A DNA stretch of 64,000 bases from Flavobacterium lindanitolerans (GTDB lineage: Bacteria; Bacteroidota; Bacteroidia; Flavobacteriales; Flavobacteriaceae): NCBI RefSeq assembly GCF_002846575.1, contig NZ_PJND01000008.1, positions 62,001 through 126,000 on the forward strand. The letters are read 5' to 3'. Below, one piece after another: positions 42,622 to 52,081 of the stretch. A program made the position numbers and the translations under genes. The first letter of the stretch is position 1; every line of letters starts with the position of its first letter. The notes under the pieces were generated by a model that was given only the letters and a program-made list of their open reading frames with translations, did no database searches and had not been told where the DNA came from.

Positions 42622-43665
42622 ATGAAAAAAAAATATGTGATTCTGCTACACCTTTTGTTTTGGTTGTATTATATAATGCAGGATTTGACTGTATTCGACT
42701 TTAAGCAACAAAAAATCTCTTTTCCAATACTGGCTTTCGATTTCAATAAACCGGAATATCTCCTGATGCTCTCATTTACAGCAATTTATATTTTTGTTTT
42801 TTACCTGAATTACTTAGTATTTATGCCAAAGTTTTTTGATGTAAAAAAAGTAAAACGCATTGCATTGTCATTTTTGGCCCTGTTTATAATTTTTATCGGA
42901 ATGCGCTATTTGATAGAAGAAGTTTTGTTTGACATTCTGTTTGGTTTCCATAATTATTACAAAGGAGTAACCGTTACTTACTATATCTATGATAATTTAG
43001 CGTACAGCAGCCTTCCTATTATGGCTTCTTCTGTCTTATGGTTTATTGTAAACATGTTACGCCTGCAAAAAGAGCAACTCGCTTTATTGGAAAGCAAGCG
43101 GGAGACCGAAATCAATTTCCTGAAATCGCAAATCAATCCGCATTTTATATTTAATACCCTGAACAATATTTATTATCTGATATTCGAAAAATCAGAAAAA
43201 GCACTTCCGGCTGTCGAGCAATTGAGCGGACTCATGCGTTATATGACCTATGAGAGCCAAAATGAAACTATTGCATTGCAACGTGAAATAGCCTACATAG
43301 AAAATTTTATTGCTTTAGAAACCATGCGGATTTCAGGCGATGCGCAGGTGTTTTTCAAGAAGAATATCGAAAATCCGGAATGCCGCATTCCTCCTTTGTT
43401 ACTGATTCCATTTGTAGAAAATGGCTTTAAACACGGTATTCTGAACAATCCGGAACAGTCCTTTACTATTGAACTGACACAAAATAAAAATCATCTAATT
43501 TTACAGACACAAAACAGCATCAACAATTATAAAAAAGACCATCAGTCGGGCGTTGGTATTGAAAATATAAAAAAGCGATTGCAATTGTATTTTCCTGACA
43601 AGCACTCATTAGAAATTACCAGAAAAGAAAACATGTATTACATAAAATTAGACATCACACTATGA
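42622..43665 (+). CDS. LytS-type sensor histidine kinase
   Basis: 347 residues: four TM segments in the first ~145 residues, no extracellular domain, then a His_kinase module with H174 in KSQINPHFIFNTLNNIYYL and an ATPase part with LIPFVENGFKHGI and GVGIENIKKRLQLYF. Senses at or within the membrane. The stop overlaps the start of the response regulator by 4 nt (ATGA), so translationally coupled. Confidence 0.93.
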   Translation: MKKKYVILLHLLFWLYYIMQDLTVFDFKQQKISFPILAFDFNKPEYLLMLSFTAIYIFVFYLNYLVFMPKFFDVKKVKRIALSFLALFIIFIGMRYLIEEVLFDILFGFHNYYKGVTVTYYIYDNLAYSSLPIMASSVLWFIVNMLRLQKEQLALLESKRETEINFLKSQINPHFIFNTLNNIYYLIFEKSEKALPAVEQLSGLMRYMTYESQNETIALQREIAYIENFIALETMRISGDAQVFFKKNIENPECRIPPLLLIPFVENGFKHGILNNPEQSFTIELTQNKNHLILQTQNSINNYKKDHQSGVGIENIKKRLQLYFPDKHSLEITRKENMYYIKLDITL

Positions 43666-44387
43666 GAACCATCCGCTGTGCAATCCTCGACGATGAACCC
43701 ATGGCAGTGGCGCTCTTGTCAAAATATGTAGAAAAAATTTCAAGTTTTGAATTGGTAAAAGCTACAACAAATCCGTTTGAAATACTGCAACTCATAGCCC
43801 AAACAAACATTGATGTATTATTTATCGACATACAAATGCCGGAACTTACAGGCATACAGATGATGGAAATGCTGGGCAATAAGACCAAGTTTGTCATTAC
43901 TTCTGCCTATAGCGAATATGCACTGAAAGGCTACGAACATAATGTAGTCGATTATTTACTAAAACCTATTTCATTTGACCGTTTTTATAAATGCATACAG
44001 AAAATAGAATCCCTTGCCCAGGAAAAACCGGCTCCCACTGTAGAAATAGCGGCTAAAACCGAAGAAAAACCGGATGAATTCTTATTCATAAAAACCGATG
44101 GCAAGCTGGTAAAAATAAACCTGAACGATTTACTACTGGTTGAAGGCTTAAAAGATTATCTGTATTTGCATCTAAAGAATGAAAAACTTATCGTGCTCGA
44201 TACGCTCAAAGATTTTGAAGCAAAATTACCTGCATCTGATTTTATGAGAGTACACAAATCTTATATCATCAGGCTGGACCAGATTGAAACGATTGAACGT
44301 AACAGGGTGTTTATCCAAAAAAACATTGTTCCTATAGGCGAAACGTATAAGATTAAGTTTCAGGATTGGGTGAAAAGCTTCTTATAA
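43662..44387 (+). CDS. LytTR response regulator
   Basis: 241 residues: receiver domain (1-~120; acidic pocket D10/D11, phospho-acceptor D56 in LFIDIQMPELTG, conserved K in LLKPISFDRF) and a C-terminal LytTR DNA-binding domain (~140-240; FLFIKTDGKLVKINLNDLLLVEGLKDYLYLHL, MRVHKSYIIRLDQIETIERNRVFI). Partner of the preceding kinase. Presumed target is the divergent barrel gene through the repeats at 42500-42540. Confidence 0.94.
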   Translation: MRTIRCAILDDEPMAVALLSKYVEKISSFELVKATTNPFEILQLIAQTNIDVLFIDIQMPELTGIQMMEMLGNKTKFVITSAYSEYALKGYEHNVVDYLLKPISFDRFYKCIQKIESLAQEKPAPTVEIAAKTEEKPDEFLFIKTDGKLVKINLNDLLLVEGLKDYLYLHLKNEKLIVLDTLKDFEAKLPASDFMRVHKSYIIRLDQIETIERNRVFIQKNIVPIGETYKIKFQDWVKSFL

Positions 44388-44390
44388 TAG

Positions 44391-44463
44391 TTGATAGTGG
44401 ATAGTTGGTAGTGGATAGTGGATAAGCTATACTTTTGATTTATGATTTTAGATTTTAGATTTT
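44391..44463. repeat. Low-complexity tracts: GATAGTGGATAGTTGG-type and GATTTTAG-type
   Basis: Short imperfect repeats 'gatagtggatagttggtagtggatagtggata' (44395-44424) and 'gattttagattttagatttt' (about 44442-44463) lead into the heptad array. Confidence 0.6.
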
Positions 44464-44554
44464 CGACTTTTGACTTTTGACTTTCAACTTTCGACTTTCA
44501 ACTTTCGACTTTCAACTTTCGACTTCCAACTTTCGACTTCCAACTTCCAACTTC
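44464..44554. repeat. Heptanucleotide tandem array, 13 units of (C/T)RACTTY
   Basis: Thirteen uninterrupted 7-mers, mainly CGACTTT and CAACTTT in alternation, then CGACTTC/CAACTTC, filling the space right up to the stop codon of the convergent zinc-ribbon gene (44556). Confidence 0.9.
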
Positions 44555-44555
44555 A

Positions 44556-45026
44556 CTATTTTTTTTCAAGTTTTTTAATGATGGTAAGTAAGGCTTTACG
44601 GTTTTTAGCCTCATGATAAAATTTAGGGAGTTTTTCCAAAAGGGTGAAATGTGTGCGGTCTTTATGCTCACGTAGGGTTGCGGAAATATACTGTTCCAGA
44701 TAATTCAGATGTTCGCCGTTATAAGCAAAAAACACATCGTTTTTAAACGGATATTGCAACCAGAGTTCCACATCGAAATAATTGTGTGCGGCCCATCTAA
44801 GAATCGCTTTTTGGCCTGCTATTGAAGTTTCCATTGAGGCTTCTTTAATATAACCGCAGTTGGAACAATACAATCGGGTCGATTTATTCTCAGCAGAAGC
44901 TTTAGCCACAGCTTTCTTGCCGCATGCAGGACAAACCACCCAAACCTCATCATAGAAATGGGAAAGAGTCTTATTTTGGTCTGAAAAACGGTTTTGCATA
45001 ACTGTTCCATTGGTTATTGCCGGCAA
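44556..45026 (-). CDS. Zinc-ribbon protein of unknown function
   Basis: 156 residues; a four-Cys ribbon CPAC...CSNC (about 32-57; VVCPACGKKAVAKASAENKSTRLYCSNCGYI) and a helical C-terminus (YLEQYISATLREHKDRTHFTLLEKLPKFYHEAKNRKALLTIIKKLEKK). No catalytic motif. The alternative start at 44999 (MQNRFSDQNK) is equally plausible and gives 147 residues. Single gene convergent with the LytTR regulator. Role unknown; could be nucleic-acid binding. Confidence 0.75.
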   Translation of the reverse strand: MPAITNGTVMQNRFSDQNKTLSHFYDEVWVVCPACGKKAVAKASAENKSTRLYCSNCGYIKEASMETSIAGQKAILRWAAHNYFDVELWLQYPFKNDVFFAYNGEHLNYLEQYISATLREHKDRTHFTLLEKLPKFYHEAKNRKALLTIIKKLEKK

Positions 45027-45209
45027 CTATTTTCACGTAAAAATATAAAGTTGCAAAGCTTAAAATTTCCTATATCCAAAAGTAAGAAATTAGATACTCA
45101 TTTCATAAAATAAGTAATATTCCTCCATTACGACTTTAAGTATCTTATTTATGGAATAAATGCTTATATTAGCCTGTATAGTTCCCCGACTCTACCAAAT
45201 CAAGGCCAT

Positions 45210-47048
45210 ATGAAAAGACTATCTTTTTTCTGTTTATTGTTGCTAACTTGGAATATAAGCTTTGCTCAGTCCTCTGAATTAAAAAAAATCCAGGCTTCCC
45301 TTCCTAAAATCAGTGATAGCCTTCAATATGTTGATAGGCTGAACAGAATGGCAATGTTGCTCTATGAAAAAAATGCCGACAGTACTTTTTATTATGCCCG
45401 AATGGCCCGCGAAATTGCCAACCGCCATAATTATGAGCAAGGCAGAGCCGATGCCATGAACAATCTGGGTGTTTTTTTTGACATTAAAGGCAATTTTCAA
45501 CTGGCTTTAAAATATTATAACCAGGGCTATACGAGATATAAAAAACTGGGCGATGCTACGAATTGTGTGCAATCCCTGATGAATATTGGTATGGTTTATC
45601 AGGAAATGGGCAAAGACGACCGTGCCTTGCGCCGTTATGATTTGGCTTTCAGGCAATCCGAAAAGCTCCGTAACGATTCCATCAGGTCTTTGGTTATTTA
45701 TAACTATTTGCTGTCTTATCCGGAACATTTTAGCAGAGATTCAACCCACTATTATATCAACGTAGCCCAAAAGATTGCTGCAAAATATAAAGACGAACGT
45801 ACGCTGGTTGCCATTGACCAGCTTATTGCAGACGACCTTATCAAGCATGGCAATCGTGCCGAAGGATTGGCCTTGCTGGAACAGACCATTTCAACTGCCA
45901 TCGACAAAAAATTATTTTATGTGTCAATGGATATGCATATTGATATGGGCCAGCAACTGGAAGCAACAGACCCAGAACAGAGCATACACTACTATAAACA
46001 GGCTTTGGCTATTGCAGAAAATAACGACTACCTGTATTATAGCGAAATCTTAGTACGGAAACTGTTTGAAATCTATAATGCCCGCAAAGACTATGCAGCC
46101 GCGGCCGAATATAGTCAGAAACTAATTGAAATTCACGATAAGGAATCGGCACTAAGCCGGGAATCGGGAATAGATTATATCGATTACGCCGTAAAAGATG
46201 AAGAAATAAAATCATTGGAAAGCAGGTATAACTACCAGTTAGCCTTGTCTGTATTGGCGTGTATTGCTTTTGTTCTGGCCATTTCAATGATTATTTCCAT
46301 TCGTAAACATTTACGGCGTACCAAGCGGCAGAACAGCCAGATGAAAAAGGCATTAAGCGCATTGGAGCAGAGTCAGGCAGACAATACCCGTATGATACGC
46401 ATTGTGGCGCATGACCTTCGCAATCCCATAGGCGGAATACATGCTATTGCCTCCATGATGCTCGAAGAACCTGACAGGTCTGAGGAAGACAGAACCATGC
46501 TTGAACTGATGAAAACATCAGGACAAAACTCACTGGATTTGGTCGACAACCTGTTACAGCTACAATTTAGCAGCGAGCAGTTGAAAAAAGAGCCCGTTGA
46601 TATCGCAGAAATGCTTAAATATTGTGTGGCCCTGCTAAAAAGCAAAGCCGATGTAAAGCAACAACAGCTCAATTTGGAAATTGTTACCGCAATAGTAAAT
46701 GCAAGTCGCGAAAAACTGTGGAGGGTCATCAGTAATCTGATTGCCAATGCCATCAAGTTTAGCCCTAACGGAACCAGGATAAAGATTAAAATGACACAGA
46801 AAGAACAAAAAATACGCATTTTGGTTAAAGACGAAGGTATTGGCATACCTCCTGAAATGGGTGAAAAGATTTTTGACCTTTTTACTGAAGCCAAAAGACC
46901 CGGCACTGCGGGCGAACAGCCATTTGGAATGGGATTGGCCATTTCAAAACAGATTGTAGAAGCCCATAATGGAAAAATCTGGTTTGAAAACAATAACTCC
47001 AGCGGTACCACTTTTTTTGTTGACCTGCCCTTTAATTCTGGAAATTAA
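45210..47048 (+). CDS. Orphan TPR-domain sensor histidine kinase
   Basis: 612 residues: signal peptide MKRLSFFCLLLLTWNISFAQ, periplasmic tetratricopeptide repeats (~40-320; ADAMNNLGVFFDIKGNFQLALKYYNQG, QSLMNIGMVYQEMGKDDRALRRYDLAF), one TM (~345-365, LALSVLACIAFVLAISMIISI), a coiled coil, HisKA with H401 in RIVAHDLRNPIGG, and HATPase_c (SNLIANAIKFSP, DEGIGIPPEMGEKIF, GMGLAISKQIVEAHNG). No response regulator lies beside it, so its partner is encoded elsewhere. Confidence 0.92.
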   Translation: MKRLSFFCLLLLTWNISFAQSSELKKIQASLPKISDSLQYVDRLNRMAMLLYEKNADSTFYYARMAREIANRHNYEQGRADAMNNLGVFFDIKGNFQLALKYYNQGYTRYKKLGDATNCVQSLMNIGMVYQEMGKDDRALRRYDLAFRQSEKLRNDSIRSLVIYNYLLSYPEHFSRDSTHYYINVAQKIAAKYKDERTLVAIDQLIADDLIKHGNRAEGLALLEQTISTAIDKKLFYVSMDMHIDMGQQLEATDPEQSIHYYKQALAIAENNDYLYYSEILVRKLFEIYNARKDYAAAAEYSQKLIEIHDKESALSRESGIDYIDYAVKDEEIKSLESRYNYQLALSVLACIAFVLAISMIISIRKHLRRTKRQNSQMKKALSALEQSQADNTRMIRIVAHDLRNPIGGIHAIASMMLEEPDRSEEDRTMLELMKTSGQNSLDLVDNLLQLQFSSEQLKKEPVDIAEMLKYCVALLKSKADVKQQQLNLEIVTAIVNASREKLWRVISNLIANAIKFSPNGTRIKIKMTQKEQKIRILVKDEGIGIPPEMGEKIFDLFTEAKRPGTAGEQPFGMGLAISKQIVEAHNGKIWFENNNSSGTTFFVDLPFNSGN

Positions 47049-47269
47049 TTACATAAATTAACTCCCGGAGTCTTAAACTTTCTTAATTCAGCCACAGATT
47101 CAAAGAATTACACACATTCAAAGAATCCATACCAATATGAAAGAACGACCGGAAATCTATTTTTAATAACTTGTGTTTTAAACGACATACATAACCTTAA
47201 AACCTCAGTACCTCAGCAACTTAGTACCTTCATACCTTAGCCACTGCCAAAAAAATTATTGCGACATAA
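47049..47269. other. Intergenic region with simple repeats
   Basis: No gene. Contains TTCAAAGAAT twice (about 47098 and 47119) and the octanucleotide array at 47193-47241. Confidence 0.6.
47193..47241. repeat. Octanucleotide array, six units (ACCTCAGT type)
   Basis: Units ACCTTAAA, ACCTCAGT, ACCTCAGC, AACTTAGT, ACCTTCAT, ACCTTAGC. Same repeat type as 31424-31461. Confidence 0.8.
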
Positions 47270-47298
47270 TTGCATTAAATGAATTATCTTTATTTTTG
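47270..47298 (+). promoter_or_regulatory. Methyltransferase promoter (TTG-N18-TATTTTTG)
   Basis: TTG at 47270-47272, 18-nt spacer, -7 TATTTTTG at 47291-47298, 24 nt before the ATG. Confidence 0.65.
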
Positions 47299-47321
47299 TT
47301 ATAACTAATAAACGAGTTATT

Positions 47322-47924
47322 ATGGCAGAATTTTGGGAAACAAATTTTAGCGAAAAACGCGAAATGTGGGGACTGGAACCTGCGAATTCAGCCCTTCTGA
47401 CGAAAAATCTTTTTGTAGAGAATGCAATCAAAAAGATACTCATTCCGGGCATTGGCTATGCCAGAAATGCACAGGTTTTCAGAGAAAACAGAATAGATGT
47501 AACCGGAATAGAAATATCAAAAACGGCTATTAAATTGGCTAAAAAGCATTACGGAAACGACATCACTATTCACCATGGTTCCGTAACCGATATGCCGTTT
47601 GACGCCAATCTATATGATGGAATTTATTGTCATGCACTCATCCATCTGCTGGACGAACAGGAAAGAAAAAAACTGATTCAGGATTGCTTTCAACAATTAA
47701 CAAACAATGGATATATGGTCTTTACAGCTATTTCCAAAAAAGCGCATACCTATGGTTCCGGAAAATTTATCAGCAAAGACCGTTACGAAATTTTTGAAGG
47801 AGTTAAGATGTATTTTTACGAACCGGAATCCATACAGTCAGAATTTGGAAAAGCCGGATTAATTGAAATCCGGGAGATTACGGAAAACTATCCGTTTTAT
47901 CTGATTGTATGTAAAAAACGGTAG
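47322..47924 (+). CDS. Class I SAM-dependent methyltransferase
   Basis: 200 residues, Rossmann fold: SAM motif ILIPGIGYARNAQVF (GxGxxRN), acidic end of strand 2 in VTGIEISKTAIKLA, and MPFDANLYDGIYCHALIHLL. WGLEPANSALLTKNLF at the N-terminus resembles small-molecule (thiopurine/tellurite TehB-like) methyltransferases. Substrate not assignable. Single gene with own promoter. Confidence 0.88.
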   Translation: MAEFWETNFSEKREMWGLEPANSALLTKNLFVENAIKKILIPGIGYARNAQVFRENRIDVTGIEISKTAIKLAKKHYGNDITIHHGSVTDMPFDANLYDGIYCHALIHLLDEQERKKLIQDCFQQLTNNGYMVFTAISKKAHTYGSGKFISKDRYEIFEGVKMYFYEPESIQSEFGKAGLIEIREITENYPFYLIVCKKR

Positions 47925-48032
47925 CCAAACAAACTTTATAAGCATTCTTGGAGATGATATAACACCTTTGCAAGACAAATAACGGAAATTTGTAACTAAG
48001 CTAATGATACGAAAAGTTATAAAAACAACGTT

Positions 48033-48293
48033 ATGAAAGGTAAAAATCAAACTCCGGTCCCAAAAGTTTCAAGCAAAAAAAAGCCTGAAATTGATTATGA
48101 CAATCAAAAACCTGCTGAAGAACATCTTGAATCCGGCCATTCGAAAGGCATTAGTCCTTCCAGCAAGGAGACTTCAAAAGACATCAAAACGACAAAGGAA
48201 GCGCAGGAAAAACGCGAAAAGAATTTAGAAAGAGGACACGATAGTCTTGACATCCCATCCGGCTCCGAAGGCAAAGCCAAAAGAAAGAAATAA
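48033..48293 (+). CDS. Small lysine-rich, probably disordered protein
   Basis: 86 residues, hydrophilic, rich in Lys, Glu, Ser and Pro with no hydrophobic core (MKGKNQTPVPKVSSKKKPE; LESGHSKGISPSSKETSKD; ERGHDSLDIPSGSEGKAKRKK). The repeated E(S/R)GHS/D segment occurs twice (ESGHSKGISPS, ERGHDSLDIPS). Probably intrinsically disordered. AlkB gene starts 17 nt downstream, so the two may share a transcript. Function unknown. Confidence 0.65.
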   Translation: MKGKNQTPVPKVSSKKKPEIDYDNQKPAEEHLESGHSKGISPSSKETSKDIKTTKEAQEKREKNLERGHDSLDIPSGSEGKAKRKK

Positions 48294-48310
48294 TTGCCCT
48301 CAAAAACATT

Positions 48311-48937
48311 ATGGCACTTTTTAATGATACTGAGCTATTTTTTAGCGGCAACAGAGGCAAAAAAATATTTGACCTGCCCGATACGGAATTGCTTTTGATT
48401 GATAATTTTTTCACTAAAGAAGAATCTGATTTCTATTACACTACCCTGCTCCATCAAACAAAATGGAGAGAATATGAAATGGAAATATATGATAAAGTAG
48501 TAACCGCACCCCGAATGATTGCCTGGTATGAAGATAAGGAAAACGTCGGAGCAGACGTGAATGGTCCTGACTGGACACCCGAACTATTGGCTATCCGCAA
48601 AAGAGTGGAATCTGAAACCCAACTGAACTTTAACAGTGTGCTGCTCAATCTGTACCGCAATGGCAAAGATGGCGTGTCCTGGCATAGCGACAGGGAAGGA
48701 AATTCAGGCAAAGACCCCATAATTGCCTCCGTCACTTTTGGAGCAACAAGAATGTTCCGGTTACGGCACAAATTCCGTACAGATATTCCGCAGGTTGAAA
48801 TTCCTTTACACCACGGTTCTTTCTTACTCATGGCAGGAACCACTAATAGTTTCTGGCAACACCAGATTCCTAAAACAACAAAAGAAGTATTACCGAGAAT
48901 CAACCTGACTTTTAGACAAGTAAACAGAAAAACTTAA
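48311..48937 (+). CDS. alkB: AlkB-family 2-oxoglutarate/Fe(II) dioxygenase
   Basis: 208 residues, AlkB-like (ALKBH2/3-like length). Iron ligands H125-x-D127 (SWHSDREG) and H184 (WQHQIPK), 2-oxoglutarate Arg pair R196 and R202 (PRINLTFR), and base-contacting APRMIAWY near 66-73. It removes alkyl lesions such as 1-methyladenine and 3-methylcytosine from DNA. It faces the four-gene ligase-associated repair cluster tail-to-tail, placing five DNA repair genes side by side. Confidence 0.95.
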   Translation: MALFNDTELFFSGNRGKKIFDLPDTELLLIDNFFTKEESDFYYTTLLHQTKWREYEMEIYDKVVTAPRMIAWYEDKENVGADVNGPDWTPELLAIRKRVESETQLNFNSVLLNLYRNGKDGVSWHSDREGNSGKDPIIASVTFGATRMFRLRHKFRTDIPQVEIPLHHGSFLLMAGTTNSFWQHQIPKTTKEVLPRINLTFRQVNRKT

Positions 48938-48946
48938 AGTTTTAAT

Positions 48947-49588
48947 TTATTGTTTACTTATCGCAATTATCTCTTCTTTTGTGAGTACATAGGCCGTGTC
49001 TCCTTGCCGTAATTCCATGGCGAATGTTCCTGTAAATTCACCAAAAGCAGGCAGGATGATTTGGAATGGCGATTGAAAAAAACAAGGCAGTTTTAAAAAC
49101 TGCCGACCTTCTCCGGCAAGTACTATGGAAGGATGAATGTGCCCGGAAATAGTATACAAGCCTTCACGTTCTTCCGGAAAATGGGTGAGCAGAAAACCAT
49201 CCAGCAACCATTCGTTTACTACGGGAATATGGAGTTCTTCGTATTTTTTACGGTCAACAATATCGTGATTACCGGCTACTAATACGATTGGCAAAGCTGT
49301 ACGGTTTCTCCATTGTTCAAAAAGAAGCCATTCCCTATTCATTGAGCTATGAAATAAATCACCCAGAAAACAGATTTTTTGTGGGGCAAAATGGTCCACA
49401 AGCTTGTCGAGCTTACTGAAATTTTTAAAGATTGGTTGGGTAGGCAACGCCGAACCGTGTTTTCTGAAATGCGAAATTTTACCCAAATGCACATCCGAAA
49501 CCAAAAGCATTTCCTGTCCTTTCCAATAGAGGGCACCGCTGTTGTGGAGTACAAACTCATGGTTATTAATTTCAATTTCTAATGTCAT
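48947..49588 (-). CDS. Ligase-associated metallophosphoesterase (PdeM-type)
   Basis: 213 residues, calcineurin-like phosphoesterase: D32-x-H34 (LLVSDVHLGKISHFRKHGSALP), CFLGDLFHS, LVAGNHD, and the C-terminal GHIHPS. This matches the small phosphoesterase that belongs to the bacterial ligase-associated DNA repair cluster. Last gene of the cluster, starting 17 nt after the helicase stop. Activity on DNA ends or cyclic phosphates is inferred from the family. Confidence 0.92.
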   Translation of the reverse strand: MTLEIEINNHEFVLHNSGALYWKGQEMLLVSDVHLGKISHFRKHGSALPTQPIFKNFSKLDKLVDHFAPQKICFLGDLFHSSMNREWLLFEQWRNRTALPIVLVAGNHDIVDRKKYEELHIPVVNEWLLDGFLLTHFPEEREGLYTISGHIHPSIVLAGEGRQFLKLPCFFQSPFQIILPAFGEFTGTFAMELRQGDTAYVLTKEEIIAISKQ

Positions 49589-49604
49589 CCTTCTTCTTTA
49601 TTTC

Positions 49605-52070
49605 CTAATTGGACTTCATATAACTGGCTGTCATTTTCTTGATACGTTCTGCCAGAGTTTCTGTTGACAATCGTTCCCGCAACCTATCTGTGATGATAGG
49701 AAAACTGAAAGGAGTCGGTTTTTCACATTGTTTCCAGACTACCTGCTGGTTTTGAATTCGCTCTAAAGCCATAATCAGACGGCCTTCCTCTAACTGGTGC
49801 TCAAAAGTTTCCCTATAGGCCTGCTGTAGCAACAAATTATCCGGTTCATAATCGCGAAATACTTCAAAAATTAATTGCGACCCACTTTGTAAGTGTTTCG
49901 TTTTTATAATCCTGCCGGGATAGCCTGCAAAAACCAATCCTGCTATTACGGCTATATCCCTGAATTTTCTTCTGGCAATTTCAGTAGCATTAAGGCTTTT
50001 CTGAAGGTCTTCATGCAAATATTCGGGTGTAAACAAATTGTTGTCCAGAAGTTCCGCTACAGCTATCTGTTTGTCACTCAACAATTCAAAACCATAATCA
50101 TTATAAGCCAGCGAAAAAGTAATAGGCGTTAGCAGGCTTATCCTGTACGCTATCAGGCTTGCCAAGGCTTCATGCACGAAGCGACCTTCAAACGGATAAA
50201 ACAAAATATGATGTCCTTCGCGTGTTTTAAAAGTCTCAATCAGAAACTCATCGGCATCAGGCACAACAGATTCCTTCTGCTGTTGCTTAAAAACAGGTTT
50301 AAGTGCGCGGAGTTCCGGTGAAGCCTTTTCATTGTTTGCGGCATATAATTCGGTTCTTATAAGCTCACCCATTTGTGCAGAAAGTGTCATTCTGCTTCCC
50401 ATCCAACTGGCATGCTGTGCTTTGGCAGATGGATTGGCCTTACGTACTAAAACCTCCATATTTTTTGTACGATACAATTCCAATTTCCGACCGGCAAAAA
50501 TAAATACATCACCCGGATATAACTTTGATACAAACGACTCTTCAATACTGCCGATATAGCCACCGCTCATAAATTTGACACTCATCACAGCATCACCCAC
50601 TATGGTTCCCATCTGCATGCGATGGCGTAATGCAACGCTTCTGCTGTTTACTTTAAAACGCCCGTCTTCTTCTATTTCAACTTTTTTGTATTCGTCATAG
50701 GCCTCAAGGCTCTGGCTTCCTTTGGTAATAAAATTAAGTATCCATGCCCATTGCGATTCTGTCATGGCCTGATAACAGAAAGTACTTTTGACTTCTTTAT
50801 AAATTGCTGAAGGATAAAACCCGTCAGATACCGCCAACGTAACCAGATATTGTACCAAAACATCCCAACTGTTCAGGTAAGGAATCCTATCTTCCACAAC
50901 GGTTTCCTTTACGGCACGTTTTAAGGCTGAGGCTTCCACCAGCTCAATAGCATGCGTTGCCAGAAAATAAATAACACTTTCTTGTCCGGGACGATGCCCG
51001 CTACGTCCGGCCCGTTGCAGAAAACGTGCAACGCTCTTAGGTCCGCCAATTTGAATTACGGTTTCTACCGGAGCAAAATCTACTCCTAGGTCAAGACTTG
51101 ACGTACAAATCACTGCTTTGAGTTGTTCGTCACGTATGGCCTGCTCTACCCATTGTCTGGTTTCACGGCTAATGCTTCCGTGATGCATAGCCATTTCGCC
51201 CGCAAATTCAGGATATTTTTCCAGCAAAGCCTGAAACCATATTTCGCATTGAGACCTTACATTGGTAAATATGAGGGTTGTCCGGCTGTTTTTGATAATA
51301 TTAGCCACCTCATCAATGAGATGCAATCCCATGTGTCCGCGCCACGGATAACTGTCCATTTTATCCGGAATAATAGAGATGACTTTTATTTTTTTCTCAA
51401 TGTGTGCCCTGACCAATTCCTTATTTTGAAACGCTTCCGATTCAGGTCCCAGCAATACTTCCATGGCCTGTTCCAGATTGCCTATAGTTGCCGATATTCC
51501 CCAAATACGAAGCTTTGGCGCTACAGTCTTCAATCTTGAAAGCGCCAGTTCTATTTGCACACCGCGTTTGCTTCCCAACAATTCATGCCATTCATCAACA
51601 ATAAAAGCGGTACAGTCTTTAAAAACAGCCTCATATCCTTTGGTAGCCAGCATAAGATGCAGGCTTTCCGGTGTTGTTACAAGCAAATCGGGCATTTTGG
51701 TTTTCTGCCTGCTTTTTTCTGTAGCAGAAGTATCACCTGTGCGAATGCCTACCGTTAACCCCGTTTGCAAATCGTCTGCAACACGTTCCGCCGCCTGTTT
51801 TATTTCAACAGAGAGTGCCCGAAGCGGCGTGACCCATATTGCTTTTAAACCGGGAATATGCCGGGTCTTATATTCAGGATTTTTTTTAATATAATCAAGC
51901 ACCACCGGCATCCACAATGCATAAGTTTTACCGCTGCCTGTAGGAGCATTCAGCAGTCCGTTTTTTCCCTGCAAAAAGGCAGTCCAGGTCTTTAGCTGAA
52001 AAGTATGCGGTGTCCAGCCTTTACCTGAAAACCATGTCTTTGCTATATCAAAAAGTGCCTCCCTGTTCAT
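49605..52070 (-). CDS. Ligase-associated Lhr-type DEXH helicase
   Basis: 821 residues, SF2 Lhr-core. Walker A APTGSGKT (42-49), DEWH box (VDEWHELLGSKRG), SATIGN, TSSLDLGVDFAPVETVIQIGGPKSVARFLQRAGRSGHRPG (motifs V/VI), then the winged-helix and Lhr-specific beta-barrel (DAVMSVKFMSGGYIGSIEESFVSKLYPGDVFIFAGR). Lhr-core proteins translocate 3'-5' on ssDNA and unwind duplexes, including RNA:DNA hybrids. Eleven nt after the ligase stop. Confidence 0.94.
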   Translation of the reverse strand: MNREALFDIAKTWFSGKGWTPHTFQLKTWTAFLQGKNGLLNAPTGSGKTYALWMPVVLDYIKKNPEYKTRHIPGLKAIWVTPLRALSVEIKQAAERVADDLQTGLTVGIRTGDTSATEKSRQKTKMPDLLVTTPESLHLMLATKGYEAVFKDCTAFIVDEWHELLGSKRGVQIELALSRLKTVAPKLRIWGISATIGNLEQAMEVLLGPESEAFQNKELVRAHIEKKIKVISIIPDKMDSYPWRGHMGLHLIDEVANIIKNSRTTLIFTNVRSQCEIWFQALLEKYPEFAGEMAMHHGSISRETRQWVEQAIRDEQLKAVICTSSLDLGVDFAPVETVIQIGGPKSVARFLQRAGRSGHRPGQESVIYFLATHAIELVEASALKRAVKETVVEDRIPYLNSWDVLVQYLVTLAVSDGFYPSAIYKEVKSTFCYQAMTESQWAWILNFITKGSQSLEAYDEYKKVEIEEDGRFKVNSRSVALRHRMQMGTIVGDAVMSVKFMSGGYIGSIEESFVSKLYPGDVFIFAGRKLELYRTKNMEVLVRKANPSAKAQHASWMGSRMTLSAQMGELIRTELYAANNEKASPELRALKPVFKQQQKESVVPDADEFLIETFKTREGHHILFYPFEGRFVHEALASLIAYRISLLTPITFSLAYNDYGFELLSDKQIAVAELLDNNLFTPEYLHEDLQKSLNATEIARRKFRDIAVIAGLVFAGYPGRIIKTKHLQSGSQLIFEVFRDYEPDNLLLQQAYRETFEHQLEEGRLIMALERIQNQQVVWKQCEKPTPFSFPIITDRLRERLSTETLAERIKKMTASYMKSN

Positions 52071-52081
52071 TTTTACTGTTA

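Noticed and set aside
44464..44554. CRISPR-like array
   Set aside because: Units are 7 bp in direct contact with no spacers; a simple tandem repeat. No Cas genes in the window.
50332..51894. Plus-strand open frames opposite the helicase gene
   Set aside because: Antisense shadows of a strongly conserved gene.
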